A stretch of DNA of 64,000 nucleotides from Lanius collurio. Lineage: Eukaryota; Chordata; Aves; Passeriformes; Laniidae. The notes beneath the pieces were generated by a model. The model saw only the letters and a list, made by a program, of their open reading frames with translations, was not told where the DNA came from and searched no databases. Positions 63,160 to 64,000 of the stretch are shown here, piece by piece. Each line of letters starts with the position of its first letter. The first letter of the stretch is position 1. Location: NCBI GenBank assembly GCA_020086605.1, contig JACBWW010000003.1, positions 7,635,008 through 7,699,007 of the forward strand. The letters run 5' to 3'. The position numbers and the translations under genes are program-made.

Positions 63160-63191
63160 GAACAGATTAGAGTTGTTAACTGAATCTGTTC
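63160..63191. repeat. Inverted repeat with internal loop (9+4-bp stem)
   Basis: GAACAGATT (63160-63168) pairs with AATCTGTTC (63183-63191). Inside, AGTT pairs with AACT around a GTT loop, with a small 2:1 internal loop between the stems. The arms resemble steroid-receptor half-sites (GGAACA/TGTTC), but the spacing is far larger than the 3 bp of a real response element. Confidence 0.75.
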
Positions 63192-64000
63192 ACAGTGAAA
63201 ACACACACTGTGGATGCCCAGTTGTAAAGACAGAAAGCCTGATTCATTCCTGTTAAACAGAGATGTGGAAGAAATCCATGTTGCCGTCCATGTGTGGATA
63301 ACAACCATTCCTTTATCCTAGCAATCTTGTACTTTGGCTGATGGGGATAATACATTTTAAGTATGTTGTAATGCCAGATTGTTGTGGCGTAATCAAGTCC
63401 CTAAAATTATATGCAAATTTGTGAAGCTGAAGGCAGAAGACCCTGTTTTTACAAGGTTGAACCAGGTAGAGAAAGATTCTTCCAGTCAAGTAGTATTTGC
63501 CTGAACTAGAAAAAATTACTGTTTGCTTAATTTTTTTTGCATTTAACCAAAGGCAAACTGTTGTTAACAGATGCTGGCTGGCTGCAGGATAGAGGCTGGA
63601 GAGCATGTTAGTAAATATTCTTGACAACAAACTTTTTTAACATAGTCAAGAGAAACCTTTAGTGCAGCCAAAATATCTGCGGAATTCACTCAACATGCTC
63701 AGATGTAAGTCATCTTCTGTTTCTTTACAAGCAAAGAAACCACACAGTAAAAAAAGATAAGCAAAAAAAAAACTGCAAAAAATCCTTCCCTGTGTGCATT
63801 TGACTAAATAATGTAGTTTTCTCCATAAGGTTCAACAGTGGAAAACTGTTGCATAGTATTTCATAATTGCTATGTATTTCATAAATTTTATTCAGTTGCA
63901 TAAGATGAATCAAACATTTCAGCAAATCCTGCTATAGGATAGTTAACAAAAATAAATGAACCTGGTATGATTTGAATGGACTATACCTGCCTTTTGTCTT

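Larger units (their letters stand above)
59089..64000. other. Unique AT-rich DNA without a supported gene
   Basis: No gene was recognised. A 128-codon frame at 59146-59532 has no known domain and overlaps a 95-codon frame on the other strand. Contains a (TG)n-rich patch near 60055 and inverted repeats at 61446-61487 and 63160-63191. Confidence 0.6.

Noticed and set aside
1..64000. CRISPR array, tRNA/rRNA genes, bacterial operons or a new defence system
   Set aside because: There are no regularly spaced repeats with spacers, no cloverleaf or rRNA signatures and no dense coding. The DNA is vertebrate and non-coding in character.

Overview
This window looks like AT-rich, gene-poor nuclear DNA from a bird. 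Three things point there. Eight separate pieces match the 3' part of CR1 LINEs, one of them ending in the typical ATTCTRTG-like octamer tail. A truncated LTR starts with TGTTGTGGTTTAA, as in an ERV LTR that is common in avian genomes. No mammalian-type SINE or LINE-1 was seen. I cannot name the species. The sequence comes from an assembly: there is a 400-N gap at 48625-49024 and a single N at 29534.

No protein-coding gene, exon set, tRNA, rRNA or CRISPR array could be supported. Apart from frames running through the N gap, no open frame exceeds 144 codons. The longest is antisense to a CR1 copy, and no frame looks like a known cellular protein. The window is therefore best read as an intergenic desert or the inside of a very large intron.

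Layout. 1-2834: unique DNA with one GC-richer patch. 2835-3650: an old, decayed CR1 (+). 3651-12179: mostly unique, with a (TA)(TG)(TATG) microsatellite near 6850. 12180-13511: a dense nest of two CR1 3' pieces (both -), a truncated LTR (-) and an A/C-rich tract. 14377-14448: a minimal CR1 tail (+). 18131-18215: a (GGAT)n array, followed at 18335-19110 by a decayed CR1 (+). 23251-23852: the best-preserved CR1 (+), with its 3' tail. 35050-35210: a CR1 piece (-). 48625-49595: the assembly gap, then a CR1 (+) that lost its 3' end. 49596-64000: unique DNA with several inverted repeats and one candidate regulatory cluster.

No undescribed system is evident. The non-repeat signals most worth checking are three exact copies of an 11-bp paired-homeodomain dimer site (TAATCTGATTA) at 5906, 15124 (reverse) and 53607; a near-perfect hairpin at 59054-59088 and a second inverted repeat at 61446-61487; two CTCF-like motifs (43439 and 46889); and local tandem duplications. 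All regulatory calls are motif inferences and need conservation or chromatin data.
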